NCBI GenBank assembly: GCA_963573385.1
Contig: CAUYLG010066169.1
Coordinates: 105,512 to 169,511, forward strand
Reading direction: 5' to 3'
From: Cacajao melanocephalus
Lineage: Eukaryota; Chordata; Mammalia; Primates; Pitheciidae
Length of the DNA stretch: 64,000 bases
Below, piece by piece: positions 1 to 13,459 of the stretch (position 1 is the stretch's first letter; every line of letters starts with the position of its first letter). Under the pieces are notes generated by a model. The model ran no database searches and was not told the origin of the DNA. It worked only from the letters and a program-made list of their open reading frames with translations. The position numbers were made by a program, and so were the translations under genes.

Positions 1-1416
<1,416 letters not shown>

Positions 1417-1697
1417 GGCCAGGCACAGTGGCTCACATCTGTAATCCTAGCACTTTGGGAGGCTGAGGCAAGCACATCACTCTTGAGGCCAAGAGTTCAA
1501 GACCAGCCTAACCAACATGGTGAAATCCTGTCTCTACTAAAAATACAAAAATTAGCTGGATGTGGTGGCATACACCTGTAGTCCCAGCTACTCTGGAGGC
1601 TGAGCAGAATCACTTGAACCTGACAGGCAGAAGTTGCAGTGAGCTGGGATTGCATTGCTGTAGAGCAAGACTCTGTCTCAAAGAAAAGAAAAAAAAG
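1417..1697 (+). mobile_element. Alu SINE, AluS-like, with target-site duplication
   Basis: Begins ggccaggcacagtggctcac and runs to an A-rich tail (aaagaaaagaaaaaaaag). A near-perfect 16-bp duplication flanks it: aaagaaatacaaagga at 1401-1416 and aaagaaagacaaagga at 1698-1713. The right monomer has small deletions near 1605. It is inserted in otherwise unique sequence. Confidence 0.95.
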
Positions 1698-1889
1698 AAA
1701 GAAAGACAAAGGAGACCAGAGGCAGAGAAAGTAAGATTGGTAAACTGGGGGCTTTAATGAGGTCAGACAATGATTTCCATGAGGATAACTAAGCAAGCAC
1801 ATTGGAAGACTCAAAGTTGTGGTTGAATGGGGAATCTATGAATGCATGATGTTGAGTCTGCTGCATTATTTTATGCCTGTGCTTTAGAC
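1698..1889. other. unassigned sequence
   Basis: Apart from the Alu target duplication at the left end, nothing was recognised. Confidence 0.5.
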
Positions 1890-2145
1890 TGTGCTGCCCT
1901 ATGTCTGGGGCATTTTACTTTCCTTGTCCACCTGAATAACTAGTTCCTTCCCTAATTCTGTCAGACTGATGTACATGCTCTTTCTCTGTTCTTACCCATG
2001 TGTATCCTATCATCAGTGACATTACATGCCTCTTAATTGCTGTCTCCTAATACCAATCCAACTGCACTGCTAGACTGGGAACTCTTTGTTGATGTCTGCC
2101 TTCTTAATTGGCTGGCACAGTGCCTGATGCTCAACATAGATTTAG
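1890..2145 (+). mobile_element. L2 LINE 3'-end fragment
   Basis: Shows the characteristic L2 3' tail: 'agactgggaactctttgttgatg' followed by 'ggctggcacagtgcctgatgctcaacatag', the equivalent of the L2 ending about abundance-like 'gcacagtgcctggcac'. The upstream part matches the family's pyrimidine-rich region loosely. Ancient and diverged. Confidence 0.65.
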
Positions 2146-2904
2146 CTGGAAAAAAAAGGAAGAGTTAAGAATGACTTTAGGTGATGGAGGCTATGAGGGT
2201 AGATGATATTGCCTAGGACACTGCTGACCAGTATGGTAGACCCCACCACATGTTGCTATGCAAACTTAAATGTAATGTAATGAAAGTTAGTTGAATAGGA
2301 TTCAAAATTTCATTCCTCCATCACACTAGCCACGTTTCAAGTAGCCAGTAGACACATGTGGCTGTTGGATTAGAAAGCAGAGATAGAAAATTTCTATTAC
2401 AGCAGGAAGTTCAGCTGTATTGCTCTAACATTATAGAATAAGAAGTTTGGGGGCAGGGTGGGAAAGTACTTATAGAAGATGTAAGGAAGCACTGAAAGAA
2501 GGGGAGAAAGGATAGAAAGGAAACCAGAGTACTAGGAGATGGGGCTTAGGGATGACCTTCCACAAGAGGTCTTGTAGGTTATAAGAGAAACTCACAAATT
2601 GCCATAAGAAGTTAGATGTGAATGGATGATATACAAATGGAAACAGTAGAAGGGAAAGGAAGAAAGATTAGACTATAGTAAAGAGGTAGTGTTAAGAGAA
2701 GGATTTTTTTTTTTCTTTTGGGATGGGAGAGTGAAGTATACTTGAAAAAAGATGTTTTGCTACTGAGAAAAAGAGTGAAGAAGGAAATTGATGGAGGTCA
2801 TCAAGGATACAATTTCCAGAGGCCAAAGGAAAAACAGGGATCTTGGATGTGAGCATTGGGTTAGGCCTTGAGAAAAAAAGCACATATAAGTTTTTCTTTG
2901 ATTC
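2146..2904. other. unassigned GA-rich unique sequence
   Basis: Purine-rich on the plus strand (many aggaag and gagaaa words), with no recognised repeat family or coding signature. Confidence 0.5.
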
Positions 2905-3270
2905 TGAAAGTCAGATATCCATTTATTCAAGTGTACTTACTGAACACCTGTTTGTGCCCAGCACTTTTCTAGATGTTAAGAATTCAGCAATAAGTACAGC
3001 AGAATAACTGGTTTTATGAAGCTTACATTTTGCCACTGGAGACAGGAAATAAATAAGTAAAATATACGGTATGTTACAGAATGATAAGTACAAGAGAGAA
3101 AAAGCGCAGCTGGAACATGGAAAGTTTCAGAGGCACCGGACAGTGGTGTTGTGGTTGTTAATTTCAGATAAGGTGACCAGAGACATCTCAATGAGGAGGT
3201 GAAGGAAGGAGGGGAGAGTCCTAGAGATGAGTGGCTATCAGACAACTGTGGAGGTGGGGAGAGACATTGA
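2905..3270 (-). mobile_element. L2 LINE 3'-end fragment
   Basis: Antisense L2: 'tccatttattcaagtgtacttactgaacacctg…gcccagcacttttctag' is the reverse of the L2 3' terminus, followed by 'gcttacattttgccactgg…aataaataag' and 'aggtgaccagagacatctcaatgaggaggtg'. The same words occur in the other minus-strand L2 copies in this window. Confidence 0.75.
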
Positions 3271-4519
3271 AGGAGTTCATTCTTAATGATACTTGTTGCC
3301 TTGGAAAAATCTCGTGCTGAGGATGATGAGTATGGCAGAAGGTTTGAGTGGGTTTGAAGGAGCGATGGTCCACTGTAGAAAGTCAAAATATTGCCACCAA
3401 TAAAATTAATTAAAATATCTTTTTATTCACCCTGCACTAAAGACACAGAAATGTGCTTTTAATTTGCATATTATTTCTGGTTGTACTTTACCCAGCCACT
3501 GTCTGCTGTACGCGTTGAATGGAAAATATTACTTGACCCCTATCGAAGGTTGCCTGTTAAGTTTGTACATTTTGTGAACTGATACCTAACTTAAAATTTT
3601 TTATTATTCATGGAAAAAAAATCATATAACTAAAAAACTAGATGCTAAATTACTAAAGGACCCAGAAGACTATGAACTTGCATAATTGAAGAACTTGAGC
3701 AGAAAGGGTATCATAGTTACAGAATGGAGTCCCAAGTTATGTTCTTAAATAAATTTAAGAGAGTTAGCAGAGCGTTTGAAGATTTGTGTTCCATTTTCCT
3801 TTACTTAGAATAATGAATATATTCATAAGTCACTAAGGTGATTCAGTAAAACAAATCAAAACTGTATCTTGTAGGTTAAAGATTATATTAGAAGCTAGAT
3901 TGTCAAAAGAGTGAGGCAACCTTTAAACAGTGACACTTACTTAATGTAATATGAAGGATTCTTGATACTCTTGATGAATTGAAAAATGGTCAACTTTCTC
4001 TGAATGGTTAGGATTGTAGAGTGCTGTAAAACTAATCAGATGCTATTTTCCTTTAGAAGCAGAGGCAGATTTTTATAATTTAATAAACATGCTAGAAAAC
4101 TGCATAAAAATGACTTGAGGGAAAAAGAAACATCTGGAACCTTTGCAGCATATATCTGGGAAGCAGGGCTGAGGAATCTATTGATGGAATAAATGACTGC
4201 TTAACTGGAGATCTTGTCCCTGAGCAGTTCCTCACAGATCTCTTTCTATTGTGAAATTCCACTATTAGTAACTTATTTCTTTGTTTAAGCTTTGTGCTTG
4301 TGTAGGGTCCAGAACTCATTTTGTCTCCCTTTCCTTCTCTTTCTTTCTTTCTCCATCAAATGTCAGTGCTCTTCAGTGCTGATGCCTCTACCTCAGGCCT
4401 CTGTTCTGATTACTGTGTATTTTATTTTGCTGCCGCTATCTTGAGCCAACTGTGTATTTATGATTCTCCAAACCTCATCGATTGCTCTGGACTCCCTCAA
4501 CCAACAGCCTATTGGATAT
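3271..4519. other. unassigned unique sequence
   Basis: About 1.2 kb without a recognised repeat. It holds AT-rich stretches near 3590-3640 and a short ctttcttt run near 4340. No coding signal was seen. Confidence 0.5.
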
Positions 4520-4780
4520 AATAACAGTAATAAATAATAATGAATACCCTTTCTGAATGGCTTACACACACCATGTATCAGGCTCTTGACTAATAATTTT
4601 AAAATGTGATCCCATTTGATCCTCATTAGCCTGTGAGGTTTACAGAAGACGAAACCAAAGCACGTTAAATGTAGGTAACTCACCCAGATCTCATGGCTCA
4701 CAACAGCTGTGACCTAAACCCAGATCTGTCTGATTCCAATGCCCTTGCTTCAGTCATCACCTTATGCTAGCTTTCCACTT
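4520..4780 (-). mobile_element. MIR SINE
   Basis: Reverse MIR landmarks in order: 'accatgtatcaggctcttgac', 'atcccatttgatcctcattagcctgtgagg', 'cagaagacgaaacc', then 'ctcacccagatctcatggctca' and 'acccagatctgtctgattccaatgccc'. Order and spacing match an almost full-length MIR. Confidence 0.82.
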
Positions 4781-4914
4781 AGCTATGCCACAAGAACTTT
4801 AAAATCAGCATAACTAACCAAGTCTCATTTTATTTTTCCCTCATCTACACCTTCTCTGATGCTCTGGATCCTACTTAATGATCCCACCATCTATTCAGGC
4901 ACTTTAGTGAGAAC

Positions 4915-5075
4915 CTGGAAGCTGGGCCAGCTTCATGGACATGTGAACTGTGCAATTGCCCAGGTGCCACGGGCCCTATGCTTGGCTTCTTCTCAGCCAT
5001 CTCCATCTTGATATTCTTAATAATTTTCAAATAATATCATTTTGCACTGGGCCCCACACATCACATAACCCTTCC
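4915..5075 (+). mobile_element. old DNA-transposon-like (hAT-type) fragment
   Basis: 'gtgaactgtgcaattgccc…ccacgggccctatgcttgg…catcttgatattcttaataattttcaa…ttttgcactgggcccc' resembles a non-autonomous hAT-type mammalian repeat. A second, shorter relative lies at 37960-38046, sharing 'gtgcacgcca', 'gcttggtttaatgctctgctgt'. Family name uncertain. Confidence 0.45.
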
Positions 5076-5289
5076 TGCCTAGGAGTCATCTTTGCCGCTT
5101 TCCTTGCCTTCCTGTGTTCCTCTTACCCCTTCCTCCAACTCTAATTAGTGATGCTGATTCTTTCTCTTAAACCCCACTTGAACTTCTGCACGAAATTTCA
5201 CTGTCCTTATTTAGGTCGTCATTATGCATTTACTCGATTACTATAGAGTCTCCTCCTCCCCTGTTTCTTGTCTCAACTTCCCATAATTG

Positions 5290-5930
5290 GTGCTATGCAT
5301 TATTTCAGAAGTAGCTCTTAGAGTGTACTTGTTCATCCTGCTCCTCTTCCTGTAGCCCTTCGGTGACTTCCCATTTCCTGTTGGAATAAAGTTTGGACTC
5401 TTTGTCAAGGCTCTCAGAACACTGTCATTTGCCTGCCTCCTCAGCTGCATCTTTTACTGCCTCTGTATCTGTGCAGTTTCCCAGTCATGCTGAAATGAAC
5501 ACTGGTTTGACCATTTTGTGCATATGCACTTGATAGTCGTCATCCCTGGGTTGACCTTTCCTTCCCTATCTCTCATGGTATAGCTTAAACATGTCCTCTT
5601 AGGAAAAGGCTTTCCAGAACTTTCGCTGCTTTTTCCCAAAGACAATTGATCATCTGATTCTCTACAGCACTCAGGACTTGTTATACACCTTTGTTAAAGA
5701 TATAAAGCAAATACTGTATTAGGCCATGCCATTGAAATGGCTGTTTCAGTAGCCCTTGTAGCCATGGTTGAACATCTCCAATTTCCGGTAGCTTCACCTG
5801 TACTCTGTTGTGATTTTTGGAAACTTAACTTAATTGGGAGTTAGGGACAGAGACTTTTGTATTAAACATTGTGCTTCTATCATTGAGAAGAGTCTTTGGC
5901 ACAGAATAGGTGAATGAACTTCAGGGAAGG
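5290..5930 (+). mobile_element. L2 LINE 3' region
   Basis: 'cttcggtgacttcccatttcctgttggaataaagtttggactc' is the typical L2 block, followed by 'tttgtcaaggctctcag' and the pyrimidine-rich part to about 5700. The terminal block 'tctttggcacagaataggtgaatgaa' is at 5890-5918. Roughly 5700-5840 is poorly alignable and may be diverged or inserted sequence. Confidence 0.78.
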
Positions 5931-6714
5931 AACAACAAAACAGAGAACATTGTGAGGACATGATTAAAGTGGATTGAAAATGGTCACTTTTTATAATAAA
6001 ATTATTTTTTCTAGGTATTTATAGAATCTGAATAGTTTTACATGAAGTGTAGTCTCTGAGCCAAAGGAAGCCCAAGTATTTCGGTATAGTTTCAACCAAT
6101 CTGAAATGTTTCTTATAGAGTCCTTGTCAAAACTTTGTTTATAAGGCAGTTTGTAAAGCTCAAACTTTTACTGTGAAAGGAAAACTGTGAGAAAGAGGCT
6201 TGCAGGGATTTGAAGTTACTAGTTTTCTTTTGACCCTAAGCTGATATACCCACGGGCTTAGAAGAAAGCATTGCCATCTAACACAGGCACCCAGGACTGA
6301 TGGATGATAAGAACAATCCTCCTTCACTGGGGATGGTGAAGGAGGAAGAAGATCAGCCTTAATAGGCTTTGAGAGAAATTTTGGTACCACCTTCTAAAAA
6401 AATATCTATATCATTTATTGATTTTTTTATGGATCACCAAGAATCCCCCACAGTAATTTCTAATGTTTTCAGATTCTGGTTCTAGATTTATCCTTGATAC
6501 CCGTTTCAGGTTCTGTTTGTTTTATCACCTTTGAGGAAATTGAAGCCCTGAAGCATTCTCAGTCTATTTCTGTAGAAATCCCTCCCAGGAGAGTACCTAA
6601 ACAAGGGAAAGGAAGCCTACTTGTCTAGGAATAAGGAAAGCATCCTAAGTGAGTGTTTCATGTTCCTACTCCGTTGATTTTAAATTATTTTTGTTTTTCA
6701 CTGATTATTGTCTT
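5931..6714. other. unassigned unique sequence
   Basis: No repeat or coding signature recognised. Confidence 0.5.
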
Positions 6715-6830
6715 CATCATACACAAATATTGTGCCCAACACTGGTCTATATATTGTGAAATACAGACAATAAAGGCTCAGATGCATCAAGAAATTTATA
6801 ATCTACCTAGGATGCCCAATGCAGCCCTCC
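6715..6830 (-). mobile_element. probable L2 LINE 3'-end fragment
   Basis: 'acacaaatattgtgcccaacactgg…gtgaaatacagacaataaaggctc…aatttataatctacctagga' follows the reverse L2 tail (interval, 'gtgcccagcactg', 'aatacagaga', 'agtttataatctag'). Diverged, so low confidence. Confidence 0.5.
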
Positions 6831-7045
6831 AACCTCCCAGTTAGAGAATGATTAAAGGTAAGCTTTTGTGGTACCAAACACCCACATAGGAATTTAGGTA
6901 AAGGTGTGATTCCTTTGGGTTGTAGTATCAGAAAAGACATGGAGATGCTGAGCCTCCAGGTGAGCCTGACACTAAAGAATGGACAAGAGTGGTTGCTATG
7001 GGCTTGTTGCCTCAACCATTAGGCTTTGATGAGAGGGTAAAGGCT
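6831..7045. other. unassigned sequence
   Basis: Nothing recognised. Confidence 0.5.
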
Positions 7046-7138
7046 TATATTAGCTAGGGTTCTCCAGAGAGAAAGAACCAGTAGAAGATATATATCTATA
7101 TCTATATCTATATCTATATCATCTATATCTATATATAG

Positions 7139-7181
<43 letters not shown>

Positions 7182-7347
7182 AAGAGAGCATATATATACA
7201 CACACACATATATGTGTATATATATATATATAGAGAGAGAGAGATACAAGAATGAATTTATTAGGGAAATTGGCACATATGATTTTATGTATATATGTAT
7301 GTGTGTGTGTATATATGTGTATGTGTGTGTGTGTGTGTGTGTGTATA

Positions 7348-7395
<48 letters not shown>

Positions 7396-7890
7396 GATGC
7401 AAGAATGGATTTACTAGGGAAATTGGCTCATGTGATTATGAGGCTGAGAAGTCCTGTGACTGTCTATGTGCAGGCTGGGGACCCTGGACTGCTAATAGCG
7501 TGGCTTAACAAGTCCATAGCTTCAGAATCAAGGAAGTTGATGGTATAACTCTCAGTCCAAGGCTGAAGGCCTGAGAACCCAATGGGCCACTGGTATAAGC
7601 CCTGGAATCCAAAAGCCAGAGAGCCTGGAGTTCTGATGTCCAAGGACAGGAGAATAATATATTCTAGCTGCAGAAGAGAGAGAGAAAATTACATTTTTGT
7701 TCTTTCCAGGCCCCAACTGATTGGATGGTGTGCATCCACATTGAGGATGGATCTTCCCCACTTAGTTCACTGCTTTACAGGCCAATATTCTTCAGAAATG
7801 CCCTCACAGACACAGTCAGACATAATCCTTTACCAGTTCTCTAAGTCATCCTTATTTCAGTGAAGTTGACAGCTAAAATTAACCATCACA
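7046..7890 (-). mobile_element. MLT2-like (ERVL) solo LTR with internal microsatellite
   Basis: Left end 'ttagctagggttctccagagagaaagaacc' and right end 'gaagttgacagctaaaattaaccatcaca' are the reverse of the MLT2 family's two termini. The body shows 'gaggctgagaagtcctgtgac' and 'ccaactgattggatggtgtgcatccaca'. Flanks aggct/gggct may be the 5-bp target duplication. The interior around 7088-7392 is expanded into simple repeats. Confidence 0.82.
7088..7392. repeat. compound microsatellite (TATATC)n, (AT)n, (AC)n, (GT)n, (GA)n
   Basis: Successive simple repeats: tatatc units at 7088-7150, ac units about 7150-7170, at/ac mixtures, gt units about 7320-7345 and ga units 7350-7392. A non-repetitive block 'gagatacaagaatgaattta' at 7241 recurs as 'gagatgcaagaatggattta' at 7394, so a unit of about 153 bp was tandemly duplicated. 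The frames here are low-complexity artefacts. Confidence 0.95.
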
Positions 7891-9485
7891 GGGCTGAAAA
7901 TCACTGTGGGGTCATGAGATGGGGAGGGGAAGGGTGAGTCCAGGGAATCTTTTCATATAAGAGGAAACATAAGGCTTCCTGAGAGACTGATTATAGACAA
8001 TCAAGAAAGCAAAAGTCAAGATGTCTGACCTAAAACTTGTCAGTATAGCAGCCCTGCTGGAATTATTTGGGAAAGGTAGCTGATTGGACTTCGTTTTGGG
8101 AAGAGCATGTGGGAGAAGAAGAGGATACTGCTGGATATCTAACTTGAGGAGCTAAACTCCAGTGGGGAGCAGTGCTTCCCAGCATGTGATTTGAGAAATG
8201 CAGATTTTTCCAGGATGTTAATAGGTTCTACCTAAAAATAAATAAATACAAGAAAGAGAGAGCTCTATGGTCAAATATGCTACAAAGATATCAGATAAAA
8301 CCAAGGCAATTCAGGTTTTTGTTGTTGTTGTTATTTGTTTTTTTGCTTGCTTTGGTGTGGTAGGACTTCTCAGATTCTCTCCCATGAGAATGTTCCCTAT
8401 AAGAATATTCAATGTTCAGCAATTCCGTAAGTTACTCGACAATAGTCCAGTGGAGCATTCCCTGGGACTGGCATTTTGTAGTAAATGAGAATCTCAGAGA
8501 ATACACTGAGCTAGGCAATGAAAGTTGCAAGGAGAGGACCCAATGAGACCATGCATTTTAAGAAGCAGACAATCATCACTCCCAAATAATTTGAAAAACA
8601 TTTCTTTTCTATCCTTCACTATAAATAAATAAGCGATGTAAAGATAATTTGAGGATAAAAAGTGAGATTTGCAGCTGCCCCAGTAATACCCAGAGATATA
8701 GCCAATGAAGAATCTGTGAGTCCTAGATGATATAGCTCAAGAAAAGAGGGCTAATGATAGCAAGATAAACAACTAATGTTTACAGCTAGGTACGTATCCA
8801 GTTTTATTAGCTATCAGTTGTTGCTTTTTAAAGCAAATGACAAAGATTTATGACCAGGCAAAGTTATCTGTTGTGCAGCTTAGGTTAATTGCTGCCATGT
8901 TAGATTTCAGAGCCAGATTCTATTTTGGGAAGACAAATTTGGCAGTTGCCTGGCTTGTATGTCAAAATGAGCTGCATGTATGTAAAAAAAATGAGCTCCA
9001 TTAAAGTTGATTAAAATGCGTTTTTTGCTTTGAAGTATAAACACACATGCATCAGAGAAGGCTTTGCTCTTTTAGGATCTGTGCAATATTTGGATTTAGG
9101 GCTGAATATATGGAACCACCCATTTTGTAAACTCATAACCCTAGGCGTCATGAATCTGCAATAGATGAGATGGTTATAATTACCAGAGGAGTAATTTTTG
9201 CTACACTATAATACTGTTTTCTATTTTATCTCTTCGGGACCAACACTAAACTTAAACCTTCTGTTTATTTATCATAATACGTTAATTTTTTCCTTCCCTT
9301 GACCCCACATCCAGATTCATTTTGAAGAATAGATGGCTGCCGATAAACGAACTCTCAGTGTATTTCTTCTAGAGCAGTGTTGGAGATGCCTTTTAAAATA
9401 TTTATTTGTGTACTTGATCCAGCCAGGTTGCTCAGAGATGCATGTTCTTTCATGTGAGTCATAACAAATTCTGTCCCTATCACTG

Positions 9486-9488
<3 letters not shown>
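7891..9488. other. unassigned unique sequence, partly candidate conserved non-coding DNA
   Basis: No repeat was firmly recognised. 8315-8345 is a GTT/T-rich run. From about 8770 to 9300 the DNA is AT-rich with many homeodomain-like TTAAT/ATTA words and little sign of repeat origin. No coding signature. Confidence 0.45.

Positions 9489-9520
<32 letters not shown>
9489..9520. repeat. (AC)n microsatellite
   Basis: About sixteen consecutive AC dinucleotides between 'gtgaaa' and 'atgcagatgc'. Confidence 0.97.
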
Positions 9521-9521
<1 letters not shown>

Positions 9522-9959
9522 CAGATGCAAACACTTCTAACTAATATAGATAAGATATGATTCCACAGAAATGAAATAGGTATCACAAGTCACACATGAA
9601 TTTTTTTCATTAGGTCTTTCTTATCCCTTTATTGTTGTTAAAAACTGTGAGATTATTAATGGTTTGCAAAATCTATTTTGGAATCTAAAATATTTAAATA
9701 TGTTTATTGGTAGGATAAAACATTATAAAATCTGGAATTATCTTTATACTTCTGCTACCTCAACAGATTTTTTCTTTCTTTTTCTATTCTATAGTTAGTG
9801 GCACCCGGAATTCCACTTGGGGATGTGCAGTAAAGTGCACTAAGATTCTCAGGAAATAGAGATGGTTGACATCTTGTCTCATCATTAGCGTGCTTACAGA
9901 CTGGTGGTGAGAAAGTGGAGATGGGAGGGTTGTACATATGTATCTCTGCTACATAGACT
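9521..9959. other. unassigned sequence
   Basis: Nothing recognised. Confidence 0.5.
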
Positions 9960-10340
9960 GTTGTGGCTGTTCTGATGGGATGCTATGGATGATGGGATGC
10001 TATGGACAATGGGAGAGGGAAAAAAGGTGCTAGGGTTTGGGGACATAGGGAGTAGGTTGTAAAGGGCTCGTGTTGTGTGTGAGTTCTTGAGGAGTGGGTA
10101 AAATTCTTATAGATGGTATAAAGAAAAGGGCACTATGATAAACATAGAAGGATAAATAAAGTCATTTGAATGTCCAAGTAAGGAAGAACATGATTAAGAA
10201 TCTGCATTGTAGGGTAAGCAAGATTGTAAGGAGATTTGAGTATTATTCTTAAAAGTTTAGATTTTATTCTCTATAAAAAAAAATTGGGTAACCATTGAAA
10301 GTATTTAAGGAAAAGAGGGTCATGATTTTACCTTACATTT
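9960..10340 (-). mobile_element. L2 LINE fragment
   Basis: 'agtttagattttattctctat' followed by 'gtaaccattgaaagtatttaagg…gagggtcatgatttta' is the reverse of the L2 block that reads 'atgttactcc…cttcagtggctcccc…aaagtccaaac'. The upstream half is weaker. Contains the direct pair 'gatgggatgctatgga' at about 9975-10003. Confidence 0.68.
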
Positions 10341-10644
10341 CTTAGGCTCCATGATTGGTAATAAAGATCTAAAGTAAGGCGATAACATCTGGAGTGTCAG
10401 TGGAGGGGCTGATGAGAGTTAGACTCAATAAAACTTACCACCTGATTATAAAAGGTGGGCTAGTTCTTTCCTTTCTCTTCTTGTTCTGTGATCCAGAACA
10501 ATTTATAGAAAAAAAATATAGTCAGAGCATGAGGCTAACAGTGGATCTGCTCGATCATCCAGTGAGCCAGATCAACCTACCATTTGGAAAATGAGACTCA
10601 GTGATTCTCCCAAAGCTTTGTCAATAAAAAGTGGCATAATACAG
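10341..10644. other. unassigned sequence
   Basis: Nothing recognised. A spurious 66-codon frame at 10394-10594 has no recognisable domain. Confidence 0.5.
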
Positions 10645-10795
10645 TGAAGAGGCCAGATCATGGCTTGCTTTGGATATGAGCCTCTTCCATGTCAAAGCTA
10701 TTACTCCTGGGCAAAATTTTTTAAATTACTGAATATCATTTTTCTTTCCAATAAAATGGGAAAATTAATATCTTCCATATTTGAGAATGAAAGAG
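10645..10795 (+). mobile_element. MIR SINE fragment
   Basis: 'gaggccagatcatggcttgctttgg…' then 'ctcctgggcaaaattttttaaattactg' and 'caataaaatgggaaaattaatatc' follow the MIR order of core, 'gggcaagttacttaacc' and 'tgtaaaatggggataa'. Confidence 0.7.
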
Positions 10796-10814
10796 AAAAA
10801 AATAGTTACAAACA

Positions 10815-11010
10815 GCTGGACTGGTTTATATGGGCTAAGCACTTTTCTTTGCACTTTAAATGGGTGAATGCATTTAATGCTCACAAATATATTTATGTTA
10901 GGCACTATTTCATAGGTTGCAAATTAAGACTGAGAGAGGTTAAATAATTTGATCCAATGTCACATAGCTAGTAGAGCTTGGATTCAAGCTCTTGAGGATG
11001 GTATGTATTA
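10815..11010 (-). mobile_element. MIR SINE
   Basis: Reverse MIR landmarks: 'gctaagcacttttctttgcacttt', 'atttaatgctcacaa', 'gcaaattaagactgagagaggtt' and 'ccaatgtcacatagctagtagagcttgg'. Lies head-to-head with the plus-strand MIR just upstream. Confidence 0.85.
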
Positions 11011-11079
11011 AGTTTTAATAGTTTCTGAAAATATTGGTAGACTTCAGTAGATGACATCTTTTGTTATTGTTGTTACTGG

Positions 11080-11300
11080 CTTCCTCTCTCTGCATTCCAA
11101 GACATCCTGCCGTTGCCTCCAGATGGAATTCCTTAAAACACAACTTTGATCATGTTACTCCTAAGAACTTTCTGTTTCTGGTTTCTGTTAATTAAATCCA
11201 AACTCTCTAGCATGGTGTTAGATGCTCTCTGTAACTTGGATTCTCTCCTACGTACAAATATTATCTATCATTATTTCCCTAGTCATCTCTTCTGGTGAAT
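11080..11300 (+). mobile_element. L2 LINE fragment (5' part of a split copy)
   Basis: 'aacacaactttgatcatgttactcc…gttaattaaatccaaactctctagcatggtgttag' is the classic L2 block. It continues at 11675 after an interruption. Confidence 0.78.
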
Positions 11301-11674
11301 AGGTTTTTATGTGAAACCATCCATTCAGACAGCACCTAAGGGGCCATGGGTCATGAAAATGTGAACCCTGGGAACTATGAGATGATGGAGAGGTGAGAAC
11401 TGGCATGAGGTGGTGGTTGAGGGGCGTGTAAATACTTCTACTAAGTTCCTGCCAATGGTGTTCATGGGAAAATGTTGCTGACCATTGCTGGATCTTTAAC
11501 TTTAAAACATAAAACTAGGCACTTGAATTTGTATATGAAATTTATCAATTTTTGAATGCTGTCAATTGAATTAAAAAATTAATCTGTAGCATAATTTAAA
11601 AAATATATCCATGGGTTGGATTTGGTCTGTGAGCTTCATTTTGAAACTTCTTATCTCAATCTTGAGAATAATTC
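11301..11674. other. insertion or unassigned segment between two L2 parts
   Basis: The two L2 pieces on either side appear to be consecutive parts of one copy, so this stretch is probably inserted or highly diverged. 'gggttggatttggtctgtgagcttcattttg' at 11613-11643 recalls the end of MER5-type hAT repeats, but the rest is unrecognised. Confidence 0.4.
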
Positions 11675-12200
<526 letters not shown>

Positions 12201-12212
12201 TGGATAGGTCTT

Positions 12213-13459
12213 ATATTTACTATTTTGAAAGCCAGACTGTATTTTTTTAGATTATATTGTAACCATAACTGCAATATCTGTTACGGGGTCTTAGAATAAC
12301 TCTTGTACAAAATCAAGTCGTTGTATGAATAAAATCATGTATTTCAAAAGATTTTAGTTAAAATTACTTTAGCATATATGTGAAAAAAGTAGCTGAAGTT
12401 TTATGTCTTTAATCATAGGATTAACATTATACTACTTTTAGAAACAAAGCCTTATTTGTGGGGGAAAAAACAATTTTATTCTAAGAAGTCTTGATGGTCA
12501 TTTAGTATCACATACTACAAATATTTCACGTAGTTGATGTGGTATATTACATTTTTAAAGCTTTTTTTTCCTTCAGGAGTTTTAACCTAATGCGTACTCT
12601 GTGAGGTTAGGGATCTTTTTAGGTATAATTGCTTTGGAGTTGTTGAAGAGGAAAATTGTTTTAAAACACTCTGGAAATGCAGTGGGCTGTTTGTTCCTCT
12701 CTGCTTCATACTGATTAGGCAAGTGTTGTAAGATCTTAGGCTTAATATAAAGATGCTAAGTTCTCAAATTGCCTAGAGTAAATGAAATTTAAATGTATTC
12801 TCAGAGCAATTACTTGAAAGTTCTCACATTTAATCCTAGGTTATGAGTGTGGACAGAGTAAAAATAAATCAAGGAGCTATAGAGTGTCAAAATAAGAGTT
12901 TAGCAGAAATTATATGTAAGACAAATATAGATTTATATGAAAGTTTAAAACATCTTTTTATTCTAAGGAATAGCATAACACATTAATCCAAACCACACTA
13001 TAGAAAGAAGGAAGGTTTCTAACATCTGTTGAACATATTAGTGCAGGGATGTTTCCTGCACTAATATGAGCTGGTCAGCCCTATAATATTTTGCTTTCTA
13101 CTGCATGAAATATCACACATATGGCAGTTTGTCTGTGTGCTGTAACAAGTTCCCTTTCTGATTGAGATTTGCAAATATTTCCAGGGTTTGATCACACTTG
13201 TTAAAACAAGGGGGAAATTCCTCTTAGATGGAAGAGTATATTACCTTAAGGACTGGTAGAATAATGTACTAAGATCTTAGATGTGAGCTCTAGGAAAATC
13301 TATGACTTTCAGAGGGTAACTGATAACAATGTCCACTGCTCAGCAACACCTTTGTGACTAAATTTGGAACTGATAATCCTGTAGTTTTTTTTTTGATTTG
13401 CAAAAAATGCAGTCACTGCTTTATGCTTCATTGAAGTTTGAAATGAAAGAAAATGAATC
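12213..13459. other. unassigned AT-rich sequence
   Basis: About 1.2 kb without a recognised repeat. It includes a perfect 14-bp-stem hairpin at 13034-13068, listed separately. Confidence 0.5.
13034..13068. repeat. perfect hairpin, 14-bp arms, 7-nt loop
   Basis: catattagtgcagg at 13034-13047 is the exact reverse complement of cctgcactaatatg at 13055-13068. The loop is gatgttt. Not part of any repeat I recognise, and no T-run follows it. Confidence 0.9.

Noticed and set aside
7019..7548. Frames of about 100-130 codons on both strands
   Set aside because: They translate microsatellites inside an MLT2-like LTR.
13034..13068. Hairpin considered as a miRNA or a bacterial-type terminator
   Set aside because: Stem is too short for a pre-miRNA, no T-run follows, and the organism is a primate.
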